A stretch of 64,000 bases of DNA, from contig JBBHKE010000404.1 in assembly GCA_037447655.1 (NCBI GenBank), forward strand, positions 186,001 to 250,000, given 5' to 3'. The stretch comes from Zygnema cylindricum. Lineage: Eukaryota; Streptophyta; Zygnematophyceae; Zygnematales; Zygnemataceae. The stretch's first letter is position 1. Every line of letters begins with the position of its first letter. The notes below the pieces were generated by a model that was not told where the DNA came from, did no database searches, and saw nothing but the letters and a program-made list of their open reading frames with translations. The translations under genes were made by a program, and so were the position numbers. Of this stretch, positions 1 through 9,671 are shown in pieces.

Positions 1-2717
1 TTCTTGTAGTATTTTGCTACTTCTTCGTCCTCCCTCAAAGTCCAAAGCTTGAATGGAGGGAATTCTTGGGTTCCACTTCACTATCTCATCGGCTCCCCTA
101 TCTATGGAAGCCGATTCTAGCTCTTCCTCCTCTGTCTCCTCAAATTGTATAAGAATATGAGGAGATTCTGGTTTATCTCTCCTATCTCAGATCTCCCCTG
201 AATCTGCAAACACGTTTTCCCTCATATCCTCTCCGGGAAGATCCGAGTCCTCCTCACTCTCAGACTCAAAACTAATTCTTTTCTTCTTGGTATATTTGAA
301 GGGATCAAATGACTTCCCCAATTCTATGACAACTAGGTGCTTTACCATAATGATATTTTATTGAGCTAAGTCATACACTCTTTATCCCTTAACATCTTCA
401 TCATATCCCACAAAATTCCTCAATTTCCCTTTAGCATCTAGTTTCCAGTTTTTCTTATGTGTGTCAAGGTTGTTAACGTGACTGCCGAATACTTTAAGGA
501 GAGAAATATTTGGTTTCCTTCCAACCCATGTATCATAAAGTGTCATTCCTTTTACGGCGACTCTTTTCTTTATGTAGTAAGCACAGTTCATGGCTTCTGC
601 CCAAAACCTTTTTCCTATCTTCTTTTCGGCTAACATACTCCATACAATATCTCCTAGAGTCCTGTTTAGCCTCTTAGCTACCCCATTTTGTCCTAGATTT
701 TTCGGTAAAGTTTTTTGATGTTGAAATCCCTCATCCCTCAAGTATTCATCAAATTGGTTAGAGGTATATTTCCCCCTATTATCACTTCTTATTCTCTTAA
801 TGGGGCTTCCGTGCAACTTCTCACTCCAGGCTTTATATTCTTTGAACTAAGATGATGATTCTGACTTTATTTTTAGAAAGTTGACTCTAGAGTATCTAGA
901 CGAGTCATCAATAGTTGTCAATATAAACCTCTTCCCTCTGATTGAAGGTACTTTTGCCGGTCCCCACATATCTGTGTGGACCAAATCTAGTACTTTCTCA
1001 CCTCTATATATGGTAGTTTTGGGGAATGGTAGTCTGTGAGCCTTACCTTAGGCAGAGCCACTACAATCATCCATCATTTCATTATCCTCAAATTGAATGC
1101 CGTCTACTACACCAAGCTTTTTCATTTCCCTCAACTTATCAAAATGCACATGCCCCAACCTCTTATGCCACATCATCAAGTTTGGGAAACCAACATAATA
1201 AGCATTATTTTTTTTATTACTCAGGTTAAGCCTAAACATTCATTGGCTACCCTTATCTGCTGTGAAGTAAACTTCATCCCCATACTTCGCTCTGAAGACT
1301 CCCTTTCTAGTGAAGGTATCAAACTCCTTATCATCTAACATAGCGATAGAGACAAGATTTTTACTGAGCTGAGGAATGTAGAGTACATCTGAGAAAGTGA
1401 GTATTGAAGTCTTACCGTTCACTAAGACTTTCATATCTACCAAACCCACTAGATCTGTTGTAACTACTCTCCCATCCCCATACACTATCTCTACAGTAGG
1501 GATCTTTCTTAGTTTGGTAAAGAGGTGCCTATCACGACACATATATATGATGCACCTGAATCGATGATCCATCCTTCTTGTGGAGCTTCCCAACGCTCCA
1601 AAAGCACACTCCGGTTTCCGAGGGATCTCCTTCTTCTCTAAATTCTCGTCATGAATGAGGTCCCCATCCTCCTCCTCAGAGGCCTCATCCTCCTCGGTCT
1701 CCCCTCTCACTTGTATGACCACAAGTGCCTTCTTCTGTCCTCCAGAAGAGACCTCTCCACGGTACTCTTGGAGCCTCGGCTCCAACAGTTTGGTGGAATC
1801 CTTTATAAAGTGTCTTGGCTTTTAGCAGAAATAAAAAATACCCTTTGGGGGCCTTAGTCCTCCAAATTGATCCTTCTCTCTTTTGAAGTTGCCATACGGC
1901 TTCCTCGACACCTTCCCCCACCGGTCCGTTATGGCAGCTAGAGCTTTAACGCTCTTTCCTCCTCTCCGAATCTCAATAGTGCTCTCCTACACAAGTATCA
2001 TCCAGACCACTGTGTTCCACTTCCAAGAAGAGTTATCCATTTCCTGCACTCAGTACACTATGTTCTCATATTCATCAGTCAACTTCATGATGAGAGTGTT
2101 GACTTTCATCTTCATTGTACGTGTCCACCCAGCACTTTCCATCTCCTTATACAAACAAGAGAGGTCATTAAAGTAATCCAATATTTTTCACCATTTGTAG
2201 TGTAATCCCCTAGCCTTTGCTCGGCCAACAAGAGCTCTTGAATAGTACCAGCTCTATAGATCTCCACTCAAGTCACCCACAACTCCTCGGCCTTGAGAAT
2301 ATAAAGATGAGAGGTTGCCAAAGCTTGAGTGAGGTGCCTCATAATGAAATGCTTGGCCACCATGTTTTTGTATTTCCACGTTTGAATATCAATTTCCTCG
2401 GTCTTCACGGCCCCCGCTCCGGGTGCCGTGGCGATAGGAGTGAGATGTGTCTCCTTCCCTTTCCCCTTTTCGGACACACAGCTGTCCCCGTGGTCTGCCT
2501 CCTCCATTGGGGCAGGTGATGCTGCAGAAAACCTCACTCTACTAAACCTTGGTGGGATTCCGTGAGATGGACGTTTCACTAGTCCACTGACAATACCTTT
2601 GTATCGTTTTTCACACAAAGCCCCTACCATCATGGCTTCCCAATAAATGAACCCATATCCATTGAAGATGGGCACCCTACATGGAGGGCCCACAACCTGC
2701 AATTGTGTATCCCCCAT
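1..2717 (-). pseudogene. E1 gag-pol, multiply broken
   Basis: Retrotransposon polyprotein remnant. The start at 2717 lies inside the LTR, and the frame passes through the primer-binding site into the conserved VVGPPCRVPIFNG gag motif. Readable pieces in order are gag (2717-2268), the protease-integrase junction with YGDGRVVTTDLVG (1785-1240), the integrase HHCC region with WHKRLGHVHFDKL (1239-1048) and the integrase catalytic core with RSDNRGKYTS and NGVAKRLNRTL (816-382). The usual DNGGEYTS has become DNRGKYTS, and NGVAERLNR has become NGVAKRLNR, replacing the catalytic glutamate. The zinc knuckle near 1830 is unreadable. From about 360 down to 1 is the integrase-RT linker. Several stops and frameshifts make it non-functional. 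Confidence 0.85.
2683..2697 (-). promoter_or_regulatory. E1 primer-binding site, initiator tRNA-Met anticodon-arm type
   Basis: Minus strand GGTTGTGGGCCCTCC directly abuts the LTR. It has two mismatches to the consensus GGTTATGGGCCCACC seen in E5, E6 and E12. Confidence 0.7.
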
Positions 2718-3692
2718 TAGACTATTGAATTCAGAAAGCCTCTAGAAAGTTTTTGACAAACCCTTCTTCAACTAGGACCGCTGCTACCCAAAAAGGCAAA
2801 TAGACAAGCTGACTGCAACCCTATGCACTCTAGACTCTAGTTAGTTCAAAGCAAGAAGAATCATTGAAAACTCCCAACCCCGCAATTAATTATCAAGTGG
2901 CAAATATGCCAATATTTATACAAGCTCTTTAGGAGAGAGGCGGCTACCTCCTCAATCCTCTAAGTTTTAAACCCCTCTCACAACCCATATCTACTGATGT
3001 ACATACCAATCTGAGAATTCTACAATACAAAAAGGTATTATGGGCGATGTCCTTTCAGTACGGCCTTTGTACAAAACGGCCATGGAGTAGACATGTGTCT
3101 CTTCGAGACTTGTTCCCATGCTCCACGCGATTTTCGCTTTCTAATTCTATCCTGCCACGTGGCGCCAAGTCATGTCAAGCACGAAAATTGCCATAGCGGC
3201 CATTCCAAGGTCTCGGCGATGATGTGGTCCGTCAGATCTAAACCGACTTTTAATATTAGCCATTAAAACAAATGTTCGGTACATTTGTTTCGTGAGGGTT
3301 TTTGTTTGCACTATATTACAACGAGTCTCTATGCTTGTTATCTCTAATTTCGTTAACCGGATTAAGGTTCCTTAACAATGTTTAGATAAATAACAAACCT
3401 TATAAACTCTAACAAATTTCTATGAAAGATCGGTTAGAGCTGATGGCTACGCCTTGCTCTGTTGGTAGAAGGTTCAAGTTCTGTCGGACTCAATCTTTTT
3501 GTTAAAAGTGACTTATGTCACTCTTCAGTTTTGCATGTGTAGCTAAGGCAGCCATGGCTCCACCACTCTCTTTGACCTTTAGTGACTACAACAAGTATAG
3601 GGGCTAGAGAGAGAAGGTGGAGGCACAGTGGTTGCGCTTTTACTTAATCTATTCAGACTTATAAAATACCCTCTAATCTATTGATTTCAACA
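2698..3692 (-). repeat. E1 5' LTR (995 bp)
   Basis: On the minus strand it runs from TGTTGAAATC (3692) to ACACAATTGCA (2698), with TG and CA ends. The right half resembles the LTR ends at 24907-25196 and 63650-63933. A TATA-like TATAAATAT lies on the minus strand at 2912-2920. Confidence 0.85.
3025..3072 (-). promoter_or_regulatory. GTAC pentad module, E1 LTR
   Basis: Sites at 3025 (ATAC), 3035 (GTAT), 3049 (GTCC), 3058 (GTAC) and 3069 (GTAC): two of five intact, spacing kept. It ends 105 bp from the TATA-like box at 2912-2920. Confidence 0.6.
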
Positions 3693-4451
3693 GGATCTAC
3701 CTACCAAATATTCTAAGTCCTAAATCCCTCTCAAAACCTTATATTACTAGAGTATAGCACCAATCGGATTATTATGTCATACACAAAAGTACAGGTTCCG
3801 AAGTGCTTTCTGTACGGCCATCGTACGGCATGGCCAAAATGACGACACCTGCCATATCCCGATTCGTTCCCGTATTCTCCGGAGATGGCGCAAGCCAATG
3901 TGGTTGTGCCACGTGTCACTTAATCTGGCGATGACCGGAAACTGCCAAAGCCCCCATTCCCCTATCTCGGCATCTATCGAGGCTGTTCGATCAAGATCGG
4001 CTTTTAATTTTAGTCGTTCAAAAATAATTGCGTGGTATTTGTTTCGTCGTCGAAACAAATGCGCGGTATTCGTTTTTTGGAGTACCCTACACCGTACTAT
4101 ATAAAATTGTATTCATGTCCTAAGAATCTGTTCCCGCCGTTAAATGAAATTGTCTACGTATACATTTATAAATAATTATGAAACCGTATATACCTCAACA
4201 CTGACCGTAAACTAATACGATAAAGTTATCGGCTACAAGTGACTTGACGAACGATAACTACCAGGATCAAATCCTGGGTCTGTGAAGTTCCCTTTTGGTA
4301 AACCTACCAAACTACTATGTGTCTCTCTCTTAATAGGATAGCCACCCATGGCTCTAGCTCTCTCTCTAACCTTCAGTGATTGCGGCAACTGTGGGAGCTG
4401 AAGAGAGGAGTTAGAGGCAGACTGTCTGTGCTTCTTTTTTGCATTTCATTT
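3693..4451 (-). repeat. E2: copia LTR fragment, minus orientation
   Basis: Its order of motifs matches the other copia LTRs: the ccaaatattctaagtcc block, the GTAC module, a gccatggctctagctc block and a ctgaagagaggagttagagg block. It is cut on the left by insertion of E1 and on the right by the junction with E3 at 4451, about 60 bp short of the expected LTR terminus. No internal region of this element is present. Confidence 0.75.
3779..3826 (-). promoter_or_regulatory. GTAC pentad module, E2 LTR
   Basis: Sites at 3779 (ATAC), 3789 (GTAC), 3803 (GTGC), 3812 (GTAC) and 3823 (GTAC): three of five intact. Confidence 0.6.
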
Positions 4452-4627
4452 TGTTGGATTGGCACGTAAAGCCGGTTCAATACGGGGTAGAATATGGAAT
4501 ATCCATACTCGAGCCGCCCGTAAGAAAAGGGTACGGACCCGCCAGTCTCTACATCGAGCTGGTGGCACACTGGTAGTGCGTTCGCTGCTGAAGTGAAAGG
4601 TCCCAGGTTCAAACCCTGACCGGCTCA
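4452..4627 (+). repeat. E3 left LTR (176 bp)
   Basis: TG to CA repeat; its last 72 bp are a tRNA-like sequence. Confidence 0.6.
4556..4627 (+). ncRNA. tRNA-like sequence in E3 left LTR
   Basis: A 72-nt segment with acceptor strands GAGCTGG and CCGGCTC (one G-T pair) plus a discriminator A. The B box is GGTTCAAACCC; the A box TGGCACACTGG has one change from consensus. The anticodon-stem candidate TTCGC/GTGAA encloses loop TGCTGAA, which would read CTG but lacks the universal T33. It is therefore a tRNA relative, not a convincing functional tRNA. Confidence 0.5.
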
Positions 4628-4726
4628 ATTTTCCCAAGTGTGGGACATGCCGAATCTCGCATTTCTTGGAAATAAACACGGTATCGGAGTCAGCGGGATA
4701 TCGGATGGTTTGACCGGCTTTCCCGT

Positions 4727-4735
4727 GAGGGGGGG
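4727..4735 (+). promoter_or_regulatory. E3 polypurine tract
   Basis: GAGGGGGGG ends at the base before the right LTR, the position used to prime plus-strand DNA in LTR elements. Confidence 0.5.
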
Positions 4736-4911
4736 TGTTGGATTGGCACGTGAAGCTGGTTCAATACGGGGTAGAATATGGAATATCCATACTCGAGCCG
4801 CTCGTAAGAAAAGGGTACGAACTCGCCAGTCTCTACATCGAGCGGGTGGCACAGTGGTAGTGCGTTCGCAGCTGAAGTGAAAGGTCCTAGGTTCGAACCC
4901 TGGCCGGCTCA
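4736..4911 (+). repeat. E3 right LTR (176 bp)
   Basis: Same length and ends as the left copy. Its tRNA-like part has the better promoter boxes. Confidence 0.6.
4840..4911 (+). ncRNA. tRNA-like sequence in E3 right LTR
   Basis: A 72-nt segment with a perfect A box (TGGCACAGTGG) and B box (GGTTCGAACCC), so RNA polymerase III could plausibly recognise it. The acceptor pairs GAGCGGG with CCGGCTC apart from one G-G mismatch. The anticodon loop AGCTGAA has G instead of T at position 33. No T-run terminator follows closely. Confidence 0.5.
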
Positions 4912-5295
4912 ATCTATGTATCCCGTAAACAGTTGTAATTAAATGAATTATCCTACCTGATAATGTACAATTAATTATCAAACCATATAATACATAACAC
5001 TAGTTCTAGACTTAACGGTTAAGGCTACCGCCTACCGGCTGTCTGCCAGCCGGTAGGTACCAGGATCAAATGCTGTGGCCGGCACTCACTTTTAGTAAAA
5101 CACCTAACTAATATATATTTCCACTAAACCTCTGGATAGCCTAGGTAGCCAAGGCTCTAGCTCCCTCTCCAATTTCTCAGTGACTGCGACAAGTTTGAGA
5201 GTTCGAGAGAGAAGTTAGAGATAGACTGCCTCGGCTTCTTTCTATATTTCTATTTAGACCTAGGAAATACTTAAAATGGACCATTAATTTCTACA
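4912..5295 (-). repeat. E4 3' LTR, truncated
   Basis: Matches the last third of the 14131-15158 LTR, including the gccggtaggtaccaggatca block and the terminal tttctaca. The rest is missing at the junction with E3. Confidence 0.85.
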
Positions 5296-5308
5296 CTCCC
5301 CTTATTTT

Positions 5309-6413
5309 CTAGTCAATCTTTAATTTCAAGCCACACTTCCCCCTGCAAAAAATTAGCTTGGGGGAAGGCACAGGTTTGGTCATCATATTTGCTACCATCT
5401 CACTATCTGGTCAGTACTCTAAACTGATTATTTTGTTTTCTACTTTCTCTCTAACAAAGCTGAGTATGATGTCAATGTGTTTGGCTTTAAAATGATGTTT
5501 AGGATTGGCAGAAATAGCGATTGCTGCCTGATTATCACAAAAAAAATTCTGCACACCACTCTTAAGGTGACCAAGCTCACCAAGCAAAGACTTGACCCAC
5601 ATCAATTCTTTTACAGCAGAGCAAGAGGCCATATACTCAGCCTCCATGGTGGACTGAGCAATAACTTTTTGCTGTTTGCTACTCCAACAGCAAGCCCCAT
5701 CACCCACATATAATACATATCCAGAAGTGCATCTCCTCATCGGAGCATCACCATAACTGGCATCACTCCAAGTAGTGATGTCAGTATTCTCCCCACCCAA
5801 ATGCAACCATAGATCCCTAGTTCCTATCAAATATCTAAGGACTCTCTTAGCTGCCTCCCAATCCCTCTTAGTGGGAGCATTTAGACTTCTACTCAGCACT
5901 CCTACAGCTGTAGCTAAATCCGGCCGGGTACAATTCATAAAATAGATAAGACTTCCCACTACTTGCCTGTAAGGAATAGTCTGCATGAACTTCTGTTCTT
6001 CAAGAGATAATTCCTTGTCTAAGACTATGACTACTTCTTCCTCACTCCCCTCACTTCCCTTCTTCAACTCCATGGAGTTGTACAACTATTATCTTTATCC
6101 ATTTGAAATTTTTCAAACGTGTTCCCTATTGCTTCCTTTTGAGTCAATCTTATAATTTTTCTTTTTCGGTCTCTCTCTACTTGAATTCCCAAAATATATT
6201 TTGCTTCCCCCATATCTTTCATTTCAAATCTCCCCTTAAGATTGGTTTTCAGTTTATTAATTTTTTCCATTGATTTACTTAAAACAAGCAAATCATCAAC
6301 ATAAATTGCAATAAATATAAAACCTTCCTCATCTTCGAAAACATAGATTGAGTGATCTGAGCTGATTCGAATATATCCCACACCGGTAAGAAACTTATTT
6401 AGCTTCTTATTCC
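5309..6413 (-). pseudogene. E4 pol, C-terminal half (RT palm and RNase H)
   Basis: Continues the polyprotein interrupted by E5. Reverse transcriptase shows IYVDDLLVLSKSMEKI with the catalytic YVDD (6381-6064), then MKDMGEAKYILGIQVERD. RNase H (6085-5411) keeps the acidic motifs TWSDASYGDAP, MEAEYMASCSA and FCDNQAAIAIS. A frameshift lies near 6070 and a stop follows ISLEY at about 5409; the related copies at 31346 and 48613 read through to MTKPVPSPK. Dead copy. Confidence 0.9.
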
Positions 6414-7652
6414 TGAAATTCTATGGGCTCCATTGCCCACAGAATTCGCAGATCCAAAAGAAGCTAATCTAGATAGTGCCGACTCCAAGTCGATATAAAC
6501 CCCAATGAATGATCCCTTGACAATCGAAACCCCAATACACCTTCACCCCAGTGAAGAGAAGACCTTTTGTGTGCTCAGTTCCACCACATAATTCAAAGCT
6601 TGAATATGTGTTTTGGACAATACTCCCCACTTTGACTTTCCCACTAAATAAGTGCCACCCTGGCACGCAAAGACTCTGACCGACTACACCCTTGTGTAGC
6701 TTAGACTCCCTTGAGTCCGCAGCAAAAAGAATCACTGAATTTGCTCACCCGAGCATTAAGTTATGGCTGGTCAAAGATGACCTTTATAGTTACAAGCTCT
6801 CTTAGAGAGAGAGGTACCTAAATATTACTAAGTCTCGGTCTGCCTACTCACGACTACCTATTACTAAACCCTAGTCCAATAGGAACACTATATAGTACAA
6901 GAAGGTACAATGGGCGATGTACTTATTGTACGACCATTGTACGACAAGGTCTACAAGGTGACACATGTCAAATCGGAAGCCATGGTTCCTCCTTCCATCT
7001 TCTCCGGTATCAAATAATGTGGCGCCACGTGGCACCGCGTGACGCTATCTCCGTATGCCGCCAAAAGCTCACTTCGTGTGGCGGCTATAATACCGGCCGT
7101 CCGATCAAAACATATTTTACACAGTTCAGATTCGCGTACATGCAGGAATTGCTCCTTTTGGTAAGTCTGCTGTCAATTAGCTGTTGCGTTAAAGTTTATC
7201 TATTTATAAAACCCATCACGTGTATTGTTTCGATAACGCCTTATTGGTTAAGGCTTACCTCTACAATTATAACCATAGATGATGGTTCAAATCTGGTCAG
7301 GAGCAGTTTTTGGTTATTTGTTAGTTTGTTAGAACTCTCTACTTCTACACTGATAAATACCTATTGTACCCCAAACATGCCATCGTTTACTCTAAGCTAT
7401 TGGCTAAAGCCAACATCTAATATAGTGTGTAGGTTCCAGGAACAAATCCGAAACTCGGCACGATCATTTTGGTACAAACGACGAATTAGCCTATCCTCTT
7501 TAGACGGCCATGGCTCTAGCTCTCTCTCTAGTCTTCAGTGACTGCAACAAGTATGAGGACCGAAGAGATTTGAGCAAGAAGCAGGCTGCCTTTGTTGACT
7601 TACTCTATTTATTTTTTGCAATACAGACCTGGAAAATACATACATTTCAACA
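6414..7652 (-). repeat. E5 3' LTR (1239 bp)
   Basis: Minus-strand ends TGTTGAAATG and TAGAATTTCA. A TATA-like CTATAAAGG lies on the minus strand near 6783-6791. Confidence 0.93.
6895..6942 (-). promoter_or_regulatory. GTAC pentad module, E5 3' LTR
   Basis: GTAC at 6895, 6905, 6919, 6928 and 6939: all five intact. Confidence 0.7.
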
Positions 7653-7665
7653 CTCCCCTTATTTT
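7653..7665 (-). promoter_or_regulatory. E5 polypurine tract
   Basis: Minus strand AAAATAAGGGGAG abuts the 3' LTR and follows the end of the long ORF, as in E12 (48600-48612) and E7 (31333-31345, one substitution). Confidence 0.75.
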
Positions 7666-9597
7666 CTAGTCTACTTTCTTTTCAACTCCCACTAAAAATA
7701 TATATATAATATTTTTTTTTCTTCTTTTCTTTTTCCTCTTTCTTTTCTCCTCATAAAACTTTAAGTGAACACTCTCGTATTTTAAAAGGTCCATTAGATG
7801 AGCTGAAATAAACATTCCATCTTGCTGATCACATATTTTATTAAGCATACAATTTTCCATAAATCCAAGCAAAGATTTTATCCCACTCATCTCTTTTCCA
7901 TCCACACAGAATCCAATTTCCCTCTTGCAATTCAAAAAACCAGTCCCATCCCCAATCTGCGACACACACCCAGATGCTAACCCTTTTACAGGCACACCAC
8001 CATAAATGCCATCACTCCCATAAGTGATGTCAAAACCATTACCCCCCATATTTATCGTTATATCAAGAGTCCCCACTAAGTTCCTCATAAAAACTACATC
8101 TTCCGAGCTCATATTTTTATCCATGATACTCACCCCATTTTCTAAACTTTCCTCACTCTCTCCCATGGATTTCTTTCCACAATCACTTTCTATAATGATT
8201 CCCAAAGAGTATTTCTCATCCCCTAAACTTTTCATTAAATATTTCTTTTCTCCCCTATCGTTTAAAACCCCCTCTAGTTTTACTTCTCCCCTTTCCTCCA
8301 AATCCGTTGAAGTCTCCCTTTCCAACCAGTTTTCTGTTTCCAAAATATTTATAAAATTATCCTCATTATTTTTATTTTTCCCTTTTTCATTTTTGTATCC
8401 TAGATCTGACTTTATCATTTCTGAGTCATACTTTCTACACTCCTTGACATCCTCATCATTTCTAACTCCCTCAAGTACCTCCCTTCCTTTTACTTCCCTT
8501 ATACCTCCAAAAGCACATCGTTGCTTTCTTGTAATTTCTGTGTACTTCTCTCTCTTCTCCATTCTACCGATGTGAAGAAGCTCCAAAATTTCTTCATCCT
8601 CTTCATCCTCTTCCCCTTCTTCCTCCTCTTTCACATTCCAACTTCTAAGTTCTTCCAAACAAGGACACTCCTCCATATAGTGACCCGGTTCTCTACAAAA
8701 GAAGCAAACACCCTTTTTCAAAGCTCCTTTTTCTTTTCCTCTCCCTCTCTTTCCACCAAAGTTCCGATAAGGTTTACCTTCGTCTTTCATCCTCTCATCA
8801 CGCTTCCGCTCGTAACCGCCGTTCCTCTCTTCACGCTTCCGCCAATCACCACCAGCTGTAAATGCAGTTACCCTCTCACTTCCCCTCCGAAGCTCCAAAG
8901 TGCTTTCCCTCACAAGAATTATCCCCATGGTAAAGCTCCAAGTCCATGAGGAGCCATCCATTGCCTGCATACGATAAATGATGTTTTCGTACTCATCTGG
9001 GAGTTTCATGAGTAGTGTATTGATCTTTCTCTCCTCAGATTCTACATACCCCGCACTAGCAAGCTCAACATATAACGCAGCAATATCATTACAAAACTCT
9101 ATCATGTTACCGCCTTTATAAACATAGGCCTCTATTTCCTGTTTTACTAACTGCTGCCTCTGAATAGTCTCACTCTTATAAATCTGCCTTAGTGTTTCCC
9201 ATATTTCCGAAGACTTAGTAAGACTTAAAAGAGTGATAGCTATGGACTTAGACACATATCTAAGCATGAGATGTTTTGCTATAGTGTTTTTATACTCCCA
9301 AATTTTACTATCATTTTCTTCAGTTTTACTTATAACCCCTGTAAGTGGAGCTGTGGCGAAGAGCATAGCTCCCCTCACCATAAGTGTCCCTTTATCATTC
9401 TCCCCTTTTCCCCCGTCCATCACAATATTTTTCCCTTCACCTTTCATTGCATCTGAACTCCGGTTGATATTCTGGGCAGCCTCAGATGGTTCTCCACATA
9501 AGCTCCTCCAAAGCCAGATGGCGGACATCTCACATGTCCCGAAACAATTCCCCATAAGTGCTTCTCGAAAAGCAATCCCTCCATAATAAACTCCCAA
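7666..9597 (-). CDS. E5 long ORF: gag fused to a vestigial RNase H-like tail (643 codons)
   Basis: Gag-like protein of a non-autonomous element. From about residue 85 it aligns with E12 gag (SKTEENDSKIWEYKNTIAKH matches the NEENDTETWDFNNMAAKH region). It has a CCHC knuckle CFFCREPGHYMEEC near residue 296. It then runs through an acidic linker retaining short traces of protease, integrase and linker segments. It ends in an RNase H-like tail: LGDEKYSLGIIIESD near residue 480, ITYGSDGIYGG near 525 and ICDQQDG near 590 parallel GEAKYILGIQVERD, ITTWSDASYGD and FCDNQAA of E12. The MEAEY segment is deleted, so RNase H should be inactive. The first ~25 codons are out of frame with true gag, which starts at 9671; one indel near 9510-9540 separates them. 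It stays open although two thirds of pol has gone. Confidence 0.75.
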   Translation of the reverse strand: MGVYYGGIAFREALMGNCFGTCEMSAIWLWRSLCGEPSEAAQNINRSSDAMKGEGKNIVMDGGKGENDKGTLMVRGAMLFATAPLTGVISKTEENDSKIWEYKNTIAKHLMLRYVSKSIAITLLSLTKSSEIWETLRQIYKSETIQRQQLVKQEIEAYVYKGGNMIEFCNDIAALYVELASAGYVESEERKINTLLMKLPDEYENIIYRMQAMDGSSWTWSFTMGIILVRESTLELRRGSERVTAFTAGGDWRKREERNGGYERKRDERMKDEGKPYRNFGGKRGRGKEKGALKKGVCFFCREPGHYMEECPCLEELRSWNVKEEEEGEEDEEDEEILELLHIGRMEKREKYTEITRKQRCAFGGIREVKGREVLEGVRNDEDVKECRKYDSEMIKSDLGYKNEKGKNKNNEDNFINILETENWLERETSTDLEERGEVKLEGVLNDRGEKKYLMKSLGDEKYSLGIIIESDCGKKSMGESEESLENGVSIMDKNMSSEDVVFMRNLVGTLDITINMGGNGFDITYGSDGIYGGVPVKGLASGCVSQIGDGTGFLNCKREIGFCVDGKEMSGIKSLLGFMENCMLNKICDQQDGMFISAHLMDLLKYESVHLKFYEEKRKRKKKRRKKNIIYIFLVGVEKKVD

Positions 9598-9671
9598 TAA
9601 GTGAAGTCTGTTCCATCGAACATAGGCACCCTAGATGGTGGGCCCATAACCTGAAATTCTATGGGCTCCAT
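9444..9671 (-). pseudogene. E5 gag N-terminus, frameshifted from the long ORF
   Basis: Begins at the ATG at 9671 inside the LTR (MEPIEFQ), continues through the primer-binding site as VMGPPSRVPMFDG and on to GIVSGHVRCPPSGFGG, matching the first ~50 residues of E12 gag. It then loses frame and stops at 9444. The rest of gag continues in another frame, so this copy carries one disabling indel. Confidence 0.8.
9637..9651 (-). promoter_or_regulatory. E5 primer-binding site
   Basis: Minus strand GGTTATGGGCCCACC directly after the 5' LTR. Its reverse complement GGTGGGCCCATAACC equals the anticodon arm of plant initiator tRNA-Met as I recall it. Confidence 0.8.

Larger units (their letters stand above)
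1..3692 (-). mobile_element. E1: degraded Ty1/copia LTR retrotransposon, 3' part outside the window
   Basis: Minus-strand copia element entering from the left edge. It has a complete 5' LTR (2698-3692), a primer-binding site (2683-2697) and broken gag, protease and integrase. Reverse transcriptase, RNase H and the 3' LTR lie beyond position 1. The right flank 3693-3697 (ggatc) would be one target-site copy; its partner is outside the window. It sits inside LTR fragment E2, so it is the younger of the two. Confidence 0.9.
4452..4911 (+). mobile_element. E3: TRIM-like mini LTR element with tRNA-bearing LTRs
   Basis: Two direct repeats of exactly 176 bp (4452-4627 and 4736-4911) flank a 108-bp spacer. 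Both start TGTTGGATTGG and end CCGGCTCA, giving TG and CA termini. A purine run, GAGGGGGGG (4727-4735), abuts the second repeat as a polypurine tract should. The repeats differ at roughly eleven positions by eye. No coding capacity is seen. A dimeric tRNA-derived SINE is the alternative, but equal repeat lengths, LTR-type ends and the purine tract favour a terminal-repeat retrotransposon in miniature. No target duplication is found: the left flank is cattt and the right flank is atcta. Confidence 0.6.

Noticed and set aside
4840-4911. A genuine host tRNA-Gln(CTG) gene
   Set aside because: T33 is missing, the acceptor has a G-G mismatch, and the sequence is duplicated as the end of a 176-bp repeat.
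7017-7541. A 174-codon ORF present twice (also 10255-10779), conserved between copies
   Set aside because: It lies in the two near-identical E5 LTRs, antisense to the element, and looks like no known protein; conservation only reflects recent LTR duplication.
8024-8575. Plus-strand ORFs opposite the E5 long ORF (also 8521-8949 and 9233-9586)
   Set aside because: Ser/Phe/Pro-rich mirror of an A/G-rich coding strand; shadows of the gag ORF.
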